Shown here piece after piece: positions 1 to 5,815 of a stretch of DNA of 7,461 nt; position 1 is the first letter of the stretch; each line of letters begins with the position of its first letter. The position numbers were made by a program, and so were the translations under genes. The stretch spans positions 1 through 7,461 of the forward strand of contig PEWM01000210.1 of assembly GCA_002779455.1 (NCBI GenBank), written 5' to 3'. This stretch comes from Deltaproteobacteria bacterium CG07_land_8_20_14_0_80_60_11. Its GTDB lineage: Bacteria; Desulfobacterota; Desulfobaccia; Desulfobaccales; 0-14-0-80-60-11. A model generated the notes under the pieces. The model searched no databases. It had not been told where the DNA came from and saw only the letters and a program-made list of their open reading frames with translations.

Positions 1-341
1 CCCTGGTCCAGGGCGGCCGCCTCTGGGGGATCTACGAGCATCACACCGGGCTGTTGAGTCCGGAAAAACTTTGGGATCATCTAGCGCGATTTCAACAGGG
101 CCGACTTACCAACACCGAGGTCTTTGACGACCAGGGGCATGGATGCGCCTATGCACCGGACTTTACGGCCAAGGGCTCATGTGCTTTCACCGTCATCACC
201 GGCCCCCGCCGGCGCCTGGCCCAGGGCTGGCCCGGGGTCTTGGCCGCACCGTTCGGTGACATGATGCTTTCCGGCTGTTTTGGCCTGGTGGCGGCCTACC
301 TGGAACTGGAGAATTATCCGCTGAACCTGGCCGGCTATTGA
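1..341 (+). CDS. DUF1786-like protein, 3' end only
   Basis: The reading frame is open from base 3 and ends at a TGA at 339-341, giving the last 112 residues of a protein whose start lies before the window. The fragment begins LVQGGRLWGIYEHHTGLLSP and contains EHHTG, a short helix-like stretch (EKLWDHLARFQQG), TNTEVFDDQGHG, and near the end a PFGDMMLSGCFGL segment. I recognise the EHHTG...LTNTEVFDDQGHG pattern from the DUF1786 family (COG4012), once labelled 'putative pyruvate formate-lyase activating enzyme' without experimental support. It does not show the cysteine cluster of a radical-SAM enzyme, so that old label should not be trusted. A TTG at 54 could be read as a start, but the frame is open and coding-like upstream of it, so this is a truncated gene. 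The biochemical role is unknown; the family match is from memory. Confidence 0.62.
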   Translation, partial: LVQGGRLWGIYEHHTGLLSPEKLWDHLARFQQGRLTNTEVFDDQGHGCAYAPDFTAKGSCAFTVITGPRRRLAQGWPGVLAAPFGDMMLSGCFGLVAAYLELENYPLNLAGY

Positions 342-370
342 GAGGGGATCATTCTCGGGCGGAGGTTACC

Positions 371-430
371 GTGAGACTTTTTTTGCCACAACACCTGGCG
401 GCAGTAGGAGACAGAGCCTATGGAGATTAA
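371..430 (+). CDS. possible 19-codon leader ORF before the hydrolase gene
   Basis: A GTG at 371 stands five bases after a strong ribosome-binding sequence (GGAGG, 361-365) and opens a 19-codon frame (starts MRLFLPQHLAAVGD) that ends at a TAA at 428-430, just inside the next gene, whose ATG is at 420. The overlap would suit translational coupling. A run of seven T at 378-384 lies in its second to fifth codons. There is no homology I recognise, and the frame may be only chance beside a good purine-rich stretch. Confidence 0.2.
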   Translation: MRLFLPQHLAAVGDRAYGD

Positions 431-1262
431 ATTCTGGGGCACCAGGGGTTCCATCCCGGCTCCCGGGGCCCAAACCCTGGAGTTCGGCGGGAATACCACC
501 TGCGTGGAAGTGGTGCTGGCCAACGGGCAGAGAGTCGTAATTGACGGCGGTACCGGCCTGCGCCTCCTGGGCCAGCATCTGATGGAGAACCATATTCCCT
601 GCCAATTTCACCTGCTCCTCACCCACGGCCACTGGGATCACCTGCTGGGAATCCCCTTCTTTGAGCCCATTTATCTGGAATCCACCAAGGTCATCGTCGA
701 TGGCTGGCCCCCCGCCTTCCAGGGCATGACCCGGGTGTTCGACAGCCACATGGGAGACGGCTTCTTTCCGGTGGCCTTCGACCACCTCAAGGCCGACATC
801 GATTATCTCAACACCCTGGCCAACGGCCCCCTGGACCTGGATGGCGTCCTGATTGACTCCATCCACCTCAACCATCCCCAGGGGGGTCTGGCCTTCCGGT
901 TCCGGGAAGGCAAGCATACCATGGTGTTCGCCACCGACAACGAACTGGGCGCGGCCAGAGGCAGGCGCATCCCGGAATTTGTGGAATTTGTCCGGGGGTG
1001 CGACCTGCTGATTCACGATGCCCAGTATCTTCCCGAGGAAATCTCGGAACGCCGGGGCTGGGGACATTCCGCCTACGATGAGGTGGTGGCCCTGGCGCAA
1101 CAGGCGGAGGTGCACAACCTGCTGTTCACGCATCACGACCCCGGCCGCAGCGATGGCGACGTGGAAAAGATCGTGGCCCTGTCCCGGGAGATGATGGCAG
1201 CCCACAGCAAACTGCGCTATATCGACGCCGCCCGGGAAGGAGCCTGCTACCGGCTGCCTTAA
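420..1262 (+). CDS. MBL-fold metallohydrolase (phosphodiesterase / RNase Z-like branch)
   Basis: A 280-residue soluble protein with the metallo-beta-lactamase fold. It starts with MEIKFWGTRGS, a typical first strand of the branch that includes PhnP, cyclic-nucleotide phosphodiesterases and RNase Z-like enzymes. Metal ligands are visible in order: HGHWDH (His69, His71, Asp73, His74), His152 in NHPQGG, Asp173 in ATDNELG, and His238/His239 in FTHHDP near the end. IDGGTG (41-46) and the GWGHS segment (213-217) also fit this branch. Two metal ions and hydrolysis of a phosphodiester are therefore likely; the natural substrate is not evident. The ATG at 420 is chosen because an in-frame TAG at 405-407 bars any earlier start, and AGGAG at 406-410 is well placed. 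There is no signal peptide, so it should be cytoplasmic. It follows the DUF1786-like gene after 78 nt in the same direction. Confidence 0.9.
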   Translation: MEIKFWGTRGSIPAPGAQTLEFGGNTTCVEVVLANGQRVVIDGGTGLRLLGQHLMENHIPCQFHLLLTHGHWDHLLGIPFFEPIYLESTKVIVDGWPPAFQGMTRVFDSHMGDGFFPVAFDHLKADIDYLNTLANGPLDLDGVLIDSIHLNHPQGGLAFRFREGKHTMVFATDNELGAARGRRIPEFVEFVRGCDLLIHDAQYLPEEISERRGWGHSAYDEVVALAQQAEVHNLLFTHHDPGRSDGDVEKIVALSREMMAAHSKLRYIDAAREGACYRLP

Positions 1263-1269
1263 AAGCGGG

Positions 1270-1296
1270 TTTTCGGTTTTCGGTTTTCGGTTTTAG
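1270..1296. repeat. heptamer array A (TTTTCGG x3 plus partial)
   Basis: Three exact head-to-tail TTTTCGG units (1270-1276, 1277-1283, 1284-1290) are followed by TTTTAG, only 7 nt after the stop codon of the hydrolase gene. The unit length and pattern match the TTTTTGG/TTTTTAG arrays further right, with one base changed, so it looks like a divergent member of the same repeat family. Confidence 0.85.
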
Positions 1297-1331
1297 CGAA
1301 GCCGATCAATCTGGTGAAAAACCGGCCTTTT

Positions 1332-1400
1332 TGTCATCCTGAGCGAAGCGAAGGATCTCAACTACCTTAACAGGCGAGATTCGCTCCGCCCAGAATGACA
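1332..1400. repeat. 69-bp imperfect palindromic intergenic element
   Basis: The left arm, beginning TGTCATCCTGAGCGAAGCGA, pairs with the right arm ending CAGAATGACA. Pairs run from 1332/1400 to 1351/1381 and resume from 1355/1380 to 1359/1376 after a three-base bulge (1352-1354); the loop is 1360-1375. All three internal mismatches (1338/1394, 1342/1390, 1346/1386) are A-C on this strand, so they become G-U in RNA of the opposite strand. I recognise this as a dispersed palindrome type seen between genes in many unrelated bacteria (from memory). No poly-T tract follows, so it is not a standard terminator. It is non-coding. Confidence 0.8.
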
Positions 1401-1409
1401 GGTGAGATT

Positions 1410-1538
1410 GTCGGTGGGTTTTTCATCCGACTCATAGAAATAAAAATTGGTGAAGCTGACCTAACTGCGTGGTGCGCACCGCGCCCCATACATTACCTCT
1501 ATAAGTGCACCGTGGCGCATGAATGTCGCCATGAAGGG
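1410..1538 (+). promoter_or_regulatory. structured leader of the UPF0016 gene with alternative hairpins
   Basis: Three local hairpins can be drawn before the ATG at 1547: GTCGG/CCGAC (1410-1414 with 1427-1431), a GC-rich dyad around the perfect palindrome GGTGCGCACC (1467-1484), and GGCGCA/TG(T)CGCC with a TGAA loop (1514-1530). The last ends two bases before the ribosome-binding sequence GAAGGG (1533-1538). Competing pairings exist: GCGCC at 1481-1485 can take GGCGC at 1514-1518, and GGTGC at 1471-1475 can take GCACC at 1507-1511. This could be a switch, but no known riboswitch consensus is recognised. Confidence 0.3.
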
Positions 1539-1546
1539 ATAACACC

Positions 1547-1819
1547 ATGGATTGGAAAATCTTTTGGGTCACCTTCGGCACCATTTTTTTGGCGGAAATG
1601 GGGGATAAAACCCAACTGGCGGCTCTCACCATGGCCGCCGAGACCCGTTTGCCCCTGACGGTCTTCGTAGGGGGCAGCGCCGCCCTGGTCCTGGTTACCC
1701 TTTTGGGGGTATCCCTGGGGGGCTTTATCTCCCATTGGCTCCCCGAGGGTTTGCTCCAGAAGATCGCCGGGGCAAGTTTCATCCTGATCGGCGGATTGAT
1801 GCTCTGGGGAAAATGGTGA
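1547..1819 (+). CDS. UPF0016/GDT1-family membrane protein, single-domain (likely Mn2+ or other cation export)
   Basis: A 90-residue, very hydrophobic protein with the family signature E-x-G-D-K-[ST], here EMGDKTQLAAL (Glu17, Gly19, Asp20, Lys21, Thr22), inside the first of three predicted membrane helices (about 5-30, 36-63 and 68-89). UPF0016 proteins (TMEM165, Gdt1, MneA) move Mn2+ or Ca2+ across membranes; the acidic signature residues form the ion path. Full-length members have two such halves, while some bacteria have one-domain versions thought to pair as dimers. This is a one-domain form, complete at both ends, so it probably works as a homodimer or with a second small protein not in this window. 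ATG 1547 is preceded by GAAGGG at 1533-1538. Mn2+ as the substrate is family inference. It stands alone between two spacers. Confidence 0.88.
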   Translation: MDWKIFWVTFGTIFLAEMGDKTQLAALTMAAETRLPLTVFVGGSAALVLVTLLGVSLGGFISHWLPEGLLQKIAGASFILIGGLMLWGKW

Positions 1820-1972
1820 CGGATTAGCCCCGCGGGCAATGCACGTGTTCCAGCACCAGGTCTTTGCGGCTCGCCTGGCTTTTCAGGCCCAAGCCCCTTT
1901 ATTTCCCGGGAGCTTTATAGTAGACTAAGGCTAACCATTTGCCTTTATTAATCTTTTTTTTCGGTCGCCTCC
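1820..1972. other. spacer before the aro operon, no clear signal
   Basis: This stretch should hold the end of the UPF0016 transcript and the operon promoter. It contains small dyads (GCCC/GGGC at 1827-1837, GCCTG/CAGGC at 1873-1888) with no U-tract directly after them, a -10-like TATAGT at 1916-1921 without a convincing -35, and a run of eight T at 1954-1961. None is strong enough to name. Confidence 0.4.
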
Positions 1973-2554
1973 ATGGCAAGTATTACCGAGCTGCGCCCGC
2001 CGCAAATGCGGCATCCCAACCTGGTCCTCATCGGCTACCGGGCCACCGGCAAGACTTCGGTGGGGGCCCGGCTGGCGGAGGTGCTGCACTGCCCTTTTGT
2101 GGACCTGGACCAGGTGCTGGTCCGGGAGGCCGGCCGGTCCGTCGCCGACATCGTGGCGCAGGGCGGCTGGGCTGAGTTCCGACGGCTGGAAAAGCAGCTG
2201 GTGGCCCGTTACCGGGACGCCGGAGGACAGGTTTTGGCCACCGGCGGCGGCGTCGTCCTGGACCCGGACAATGTGGCGGCCCTCCGGGAAAACGGCATCC
2301 TCATCTGGCTGACCGCCGACCCGGCTGCCATCCAGGCCCGGCTGGCCCAGGATCAGCCCCGGGACGCCAACCGCCCCAGTCTGACCGGGGGGGACACCAT
2401 CCGGGAGGTGGCAGAAGTGCTTGAGGGGCGCGCCCCCCTCTATCAGGCCGCGGCCCGGATTATCATAGACACCACGCATAACTCCGTCGCCCAGGTGGTG
2501 GAACTGGTGCTGGCGGCCTTAAAATCTGAGGAGGCCGGAAACCTTGGCGGGTAA
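1973..2554 (+). CDS. aroK: shikimate kinase
   Basis: Shikimate kinase (EC 2.7.1.71) moves phosphate from ATP to the 3-hydroxyl of shikimate, the fifth step of the shikimate pathway, in the cytoplasm. The 193-residue protein shows Walker A GYRATGKT (21-28), the shikimate-contacting DLD (Asp44, Asp46) and FRRLE (Arg70), the glycine motif ATGGGVV (89-95), RPSL (Arg134, where many members have RPLL) and the lid/substrate arginine in RAPLY (Arg153). The start is uncertain: ATG 1973 adds a 12-residue extension, while ATG 2006 begins MRHPNLVLIGYR, closer to the usual family start. Neither has a good ribosome-binding sequence, and an in-frame TAA at 1949-1951 limits the start. The C-terminus overlaps aroC by 11 nt. 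It appears to be the first gene of the aroK-aroC-tyrA-serS transcript. Confidence 0.95.
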   Translation: MASITELRPPQMRHPNLVLIGYRATGKTSVGARLAEVLHCPFVDLDQVLVREAGRSVADIVAQGGWAEFRRLEKQLVARYRDAGGQVLATGGGVVLDPDNVAALRENGILIWLTADPAAIQARLAQDQPRDANRPSLTGGDTIREVAEVLEGRAPLYQAAARIIIDTTHNSVAQVVELVLAALKSEEAGNLGG

Positions 2555-3596
2555 TACCTTCGGACGCCTGTTTCGCGTGACCACCTGGGGCGAGTCCCAC
2601 GGCCCGGCCTTGGGAGCCGTCATCGACGGCTGCCCGCCCCGGTTGTCCCTCAGCGCCGCCGACATCGAGGCGGAACTGGCCCGTCGCCGCCCCGGGGTGC
2701 AGGCCCATGCCACCAGCCGCCGGGAGCCCGACAAGGTGGAGATCCTGTCCGGGGTGTTTGACGGCCAGACCACCGGCACCCCCATCAGCCTGATCATCTA
2801 TAACCGGGACGTCAGGAGCCAGGACTACGACGAGCTCCGGCTGGTTTTCCGTCCCGGCCACGGCGATTTCACCTATCAGGCCAAGTACGGCATCAGGGAC
2901 CATCGGGGCGGGGGGCGGGCTTCGGCCCGGGAAACCGCGGCCCGGGTGGCCGCCGGCGCCGTGGCCCAAAAGGTGTTGGACCAGGAGGGCGTGCAGGTCC
3001 TGGCCTACACCTTGGAGTTGGGCGGGGTGCGGGCCCAGAAGATAGATGAGAGCGCGATCTGGGATAACCCTTTCGCCTGTCCCGACCCGGAGGCCGCGGC
3101 CGCCATGGAGGCCCGGGTCCAGGAGGTCCGGGCGCTGAAAGACTCCCTGGGCGGGGTGGTCCAGGTGCGGGTCCGGGGCTGCCCCCCGGGATTGGGGGAG
3201 CCGGTCTTCGACAAGCTGGACGCCGCTTTGGCCGCCGCGGTGATGTCCGTGGGCGCGGTCAAGGGGGTTTCAATCGGCGCCGGCTTCAATGCCGCCCGCC
3301 GGCTGGGCTCGGAGAACAATGACCCCCTGATTCCCGGCGGTTTCGCCTCCAACCACGCCGGGGGCATCCTGGCGGGCATCTCCAACGGCGACGAGATCAT
3401 CCTCAACGCCGCGGTGAAACCCATCCCCTCCATCGCCCGGGAACAGCAAACCATCGACCTTAAGGGCCAGCCTCGCACCCTGACGGTCAAAGGGAGACAC
3501 GACATCAGCGCCATTCCCCGCATCGTCCCCGTCATCATGGCCATGGTGCGCCTCACCCTGGCGGATTTTCTCCTGCGCCAGAGGGCAATTCAATGA
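2544..3596 (+). CDS. aroC: chorismate synthase
   Basis: Chorismate synthase (EC 4.2.3.5) removes phosphate from EPSP to make chorismate, the branch point for aromatic amino acids and other aromatics; it needs reduced FMN. The 350-residue protein has the three family signatures: GESHGPALGAVIDGCPP (16-32, with His19), the RPGHGDFTYQAKYG stretch with the second conserved His106 followed by RGGGRASARET (121-131), and GRHD (317-320) followed by IPRIVPV. Central motifs GSENNDP (255-261) and NHAGGILAGISNG (270-282) are intact. The start is a TTG at 2544, chosen because MAGNTFGRLF matches the family N-terminus and GAGGAGG at 2528-2534 is an ideal ribosome-binding sequence. It overlaps the aroK end by 11 nt and the tyrA start through ATGA, so translation is probably coupled. 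There is no separate NADPH:flavin reductase domain, so FMN must be reduced by another protein. Confidence 0.98.
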   Translation: MAGNTFGRLFRVTTWGESHGPALGAVIDGCPPRLSLSAADIEAELARRRPGVQAHATSRREPDKVEILSGVFDGQTTGTPISLIIYNRDVRSQDYDELRLVFRPGHGDFTYQAKYGIRDHRGGGRASARETAARVAAGAVAQKVLDQEGVQVLAYTLELGGVRAQKIDESAIWDNPFACPDPEAAAAMEARVQEVRALKDSLGGVVQVRVRGCPPGLGEPVFDKLDAALAAAVMSVGAVKGVSIGAGFNAARRLGSENNDPLIPGGFASNHAGGILAGISNGDEIILNAAVKPIPSIAREQQTIDLKGQPRTLTVKGRHDISAIPRIVPVIMAMVRLTLADFLLRQRAIQ

Positions 3597-4351
3597 ACCC
3601 CACCATAGCCATTATCGGCGGCCACGGGCAGATGGGCCGCTGGTTCACGCGCTTCTTTGAAAGCCAGAATCTTACGGTCCTGGCGGCGGACGTCGACACC
3701 CCCCGGACCTCCCAGGAGGCGGCCGCCCTGGCCGATGTGGTGATCATCGCGGTGCCCATCCCCAAGGTGACCGAGGTGGCCCGGGCAGTGGCCCCGTTCC
3801 TAAAGCCTGACGCCGCCCTGGTGGATCTCACCTCGGTGAAGCAGCGGCCCATGGCGGCCATGATGGCGGCTTTCCCCGGTGAAGTGGTAGGCACCCATCC
3901 CCTCTTCGGCCCCGGGGAAGCAACCATCGAGGGCCGGACCATGGTGCTCTGCCCGGGGCGCGGGGAGCGCTGGTTTCAGTGGCTCCAAGACCTCCTGACC
4001 CAGGCCGGCGCCCGGGTAAAGATCACCACCGCCGCGGAACATGACCGCCTCATGGCCGTGGTCCAGGGGCTGGCTCATTTCATCCTCATCGCCTTCGGGA
4101 CGGTTATCCGCGACCTGGGGGTCTCGCTGGAAGATTTGGAGGAATTCTCCACCCCCACCTTTGCCACCCTGTATAACCTGACCCGCCACCTGCTGAACCA
4201 GGACGCCAAACTGTACGCCTGCATCCAGTTGCAGAATCCGGCCAACCGTATTGCCCTCCGGGCCCTGGAAGGTGCGGTGGCCGACATTCTCTACTTCATT
4301 CAACGCCAGGACGCCGACGGCTTGGTGCGCCTGATCGAGGAGCTCAAATAA
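3593..4351 (+). CDS. tyrA: prephenate (or arogenate) dehydrogenase
   Basis: A 252-residue TyrA-type dehydrogenase that oxidatively decarboxylates prephenate to 4-hydroxyphenylpyruvate with NAD(P)+, the committed step to tyrosine. The Rossmann loop is IIGGHGQMG (7-15), with Asp33 at the end of the second strand favouring NAD+. Catalytic-region motifs are LTSVK (79-83, Ser81) and THPLFGP (101-107, His102), followed by EHDRLMAVVQGLAHF (149-163) in the helical dimerisation domain. It has neither the N-terminal chorismate mutase of the enteric T-protein nor a C-terminal ACT domain, so allosteric control by tyrosine through ACT is not expected and chorismate mutase must be encoded elsewhere. Prephenate against arogenate preference cannot be read from sequence. 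ATG 3593 overlaps the aroC TGA as ATGA, with GAGGG at 3581-3585 as ribosome-binding site. Confidence 0.92.
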   Translation: MNPTIAIIGGHGQMGRWFTRFFESQNLTVLAADVDTPRTSQEAAALADVVIIAVPIPKVTEVARAVAPFLKPDAALVDLTSVKQRPMAAMMAAFPGEVVGTHPLFGPGEATIEGRTMVLCPGRGERWFQWLQDLLTQAGARVKITTAAEHDRLMAVVQGLAHFILIAFGTVIRDLGVSLEDLEEFSTPTFATLYNLTRHLLNQDAKLYACIQLQNPANRIALRALEGAVADILYFIQRQDADGLVRLIEELK

Positions 4352-4365
4352 ACCGGGAGCTACCC

Positions 4366-5646
4366 ATGCTGGATTTGAAGTTTGTGCGCGAACACCAGGA
4401 GGAAGTGGAACAGGCCTTGAAAAACCGGGGGCAGGCGATCTCCCTGGATGAGTACCGCGGGCGGGAGGCTGAGCGCCGCCAACTCCTGACCCGCCTGGAA
4501 GAGTTCCGCCACGAGCGCAACACCCTGTCCAAAGAGGTGGGGGCCTTGATGCAGGCCGGCAAACGCGATGAGGCCGAACAAGTTAAGGCGCGAGCCACTT
4601 CGATTAATGCCGGTATAAAAGACCTGGAGGCCCAGGCCGAGGCCCAGGACTCCTGGGTGCGGGAGTTCCTGCTCAATCTCCCCAACCTCCCCCACGAGTC
4701 CGTGCCCCTGGGGGCGTCCAGCGGCGACAACCCGGTGGTGCGGACCTGGGGCGAGGCCCCCCGGTTCGACTTTCCCCCTAAGGCCCACTGGGACATCGGG
4801 GAGAACCTGGGCATCCTGGATTTCGAGCGGGCCGCCAAGATCACCGGGGCCCGGTTCGCCCTCCTCAAAGGCGCCGGGGCCTTGATGGAGCGGGCCCTCA
4901 TCAACTTTATGCTGGACCTGCATACCCGGAAGCACGGCTATACGGAAGTGCTGCCGCCGTTTATCGTCAATGCCGATTCCCTGCGCGGCACCGGGCAGCT
5001 CCCCAAGTTTCAGGAGGATTTATTCAAGCTGGAAGGCCTGAACTATTTCCTGATCCCCACCGCGGAGGTGCCGGTCACCAACATCCACCGGGATGAAATT
5101 CTCCCGGCCGGGGACCTGCCCCTGTATTACACCGCCTACACCCCCTGCTTCCGGTCCGAGGCGGGTTCCTACGGCAAGGATGTCCGGGGCCTGATTCGCC
5201 AGCACCAGTTCAACAAAGTGGAGCTGGTGAAGTTCACCCTGCCGGAGAACTCGTACGATGAATTGGAACGTCTGCTTCACGATGCGGAAGAAGTGTTGCA
5301 GGAGTTGGGCCTGCACTACCGAGTGGTGGTCCTGTGCACCGGGGATATGGGCTTTGCCGCGGCCAAAACCTACGACATCGAGGTCTGGCTGCCCGGGCAG
5401 GATCTCTACCGGGAAATCTCCTCGTGCAGCAACTTCGAAAGCTACCAGGCCCGCCGGGCTTCCATCCGCTGCCGCCGCCCCGGGGCCAAGGGCGCCGAAC
5501 TGGTCCACACCCTGAACGGCTCCGGCCTGGCGGTGGGCCGCACCCTGGTAGCCATCCTGGAAAACTGCCAGCAGGCCGACGGTAGTGTGGTGATACCCGA
5601 AAAACTGCGCCCGTATATGGGGGGAATGGAGAAGATCGGTTTTTAG
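4366..5646 (+). CDS. serS: seryl-tRNA synthetase
   Basis: Class II seryl-tRNA synthetase (EC 6.1.1.11), 426 residues, the usual bacterial length. Residues about 1-100 form the long helical arm (charged, coiled-coil-like) that grips the long variable arm of tRNA-Ser. The catalytic core has motif 1 (about 175-200), TGQLPKF (209-215), the serine-recognising TAE loop (232-234), motif 2 FRSEAG (262-267) with VRGLIRQHQF, SSCSNFESYQARR (352-364), and motif 3 GSGLAVGRTLVAILEN (385-400). All key segments are intact, so it should be functional. ATG 4366 has GGGAG at 4355-4359. It lies 14 nt after tyrA and probably shares its transcript. Oddly, its last codon and stop (TTT TAG, 5641-5646) lie inside the first unit of a heptamer array, so the C-terminal Phe and stop may derive from the repeat. 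Confidence 0.98.
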   Translation: MLDLKFVREHQEEVEQALKNRGQAISLDEYRGREAERRQLLTRLEEFRHERNTLSKEVGALMQAGKRDEAEQVKARATSINAGIKDLEAQAEAQDSWVREFLLNLPNLPHESVPLGASSGDNPVVRTWGEAPRFDFPPKAHWDIGENLGILDFERAAKITGARFALLKGAGALMERALINFMLDLHTRKHGYTEVLPPFIVNADSLRGTGQLPKFQEDLFKLEGLNYFLIPTAEVPVTNIHRDEILPAGDLPLYYTAYTPCFRSEAGSYGKDVRGLIRQHQFNKVELVKFTLPENSYDELERLLHDAEEVLQELGLHYRVVVLCTGDMGFAAAKTYDIEVWLPGQDLYREISSCSNFESYQARRASIRCRRPGAKGAELVHTLNGSGLAVGRTLVAILENCQQADGSVVIPEKLRPYMGGMEKIGF

Positions 5647-5674
5647 TTTTTGGTTTTTAGTTTTTAGTTTTTGG
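5640..5674. repeat. heptamer array B (TTTTTAG/TTTTTGG, five units)
   Basis: Five head-to-tail 7-nt units in the order AG, GG, AG, AG, GG (each after TTTTT). The first unit contains the serS stop codon. It forms an inverted pair with the array at 5775-5811. Just inside it comes TAGAAATCAG, nearly the same as the sequence following the array at 6973-7007. Confidence 0.95.
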
Positions 5675-5721
5675 TAGAAATCAGAGTCGCGTTCGAGCTA
5701 ACCAAGGCATAAAAACTACAA

Positions 5722-5745
5722 AGGGGCGGTACCCTCACCGCCCCT
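5722..5745 (-). terminator. strong hairpin between convergent genes, probable terminator for the minus-strand gene
   Basis: AGGGGCGGT (5722-5730) and ACCGCCCCT (5737-5745) form a perfect 9-bp GC-rich stem with a six-base loop. Read on the minus strand it is followed by TTGTAGTTTTTATG, a T-rich tail, so it could end the lipoprotein transcript. On the plus strand the tail is ACGATTATCC, which is not U-rich. Its sequence also resembles dispersed GTAGGGGCGG-type palindromes of other bacteria (from memory), so it may be a repeat that happens to act as a terminator. Confidence 0.5.
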
Positions 5746-5774
5746 ACGATTATCCACGGCTTATGATCTTTTCA

Positions 5775-5811
5775 CCAAAAACCAAAAACCAAAAACTAAA
5801 AACCAAAAACC
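5775..5811. repeat. heptamer array C (CCAAAAA/CTAAAAA, five units)
   Basis: Units CC, CC, CC, CT, CC (each followed by AAAAA) and a final CC. This is the reverse complement type of arrays B and D. It ends four bases before the stop codon of the minus-strand lipoprotein gene. Bases 5774-5811 are identical to 7414-7451 in array E, including the single CT unit in fourth place. Confidence 0.95.
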
Positions 5812-5815
5812 GTCT

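Noticed and set aside
366..1205. 279-residue open frame on the minus strand
   Set aside because: It lies antisense over the whole MBL-fold gene, whose metal-binding motifs are intact; the composition is that of a GC-rich shadow frame.
1410..1546. yybP-ykoY manganese riboswitch
   Set aside because: The conserved GGGGAGUAG-type loop is not found by eye; the gene context alone is not enough.
1395..1839. Frames across the palindrome, leader and UPF0016 gene on both strands
   Set aside because: They run through a palindromic repeat or antisense to the clear EMGDKT membrane protein and have no recognisable family.
1873..1888. GCCTG/CAGGC hairpin as terminator of the UPF0016 gene
   Set aside because: The stem is only five pairs and no T-tract follows it.
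1916..1921. TATAGT as the -10 box of the aro operon promoter
   Set aside because: There is no -35-like hexamer at 16-18 nt upstream, so the match may be chance.
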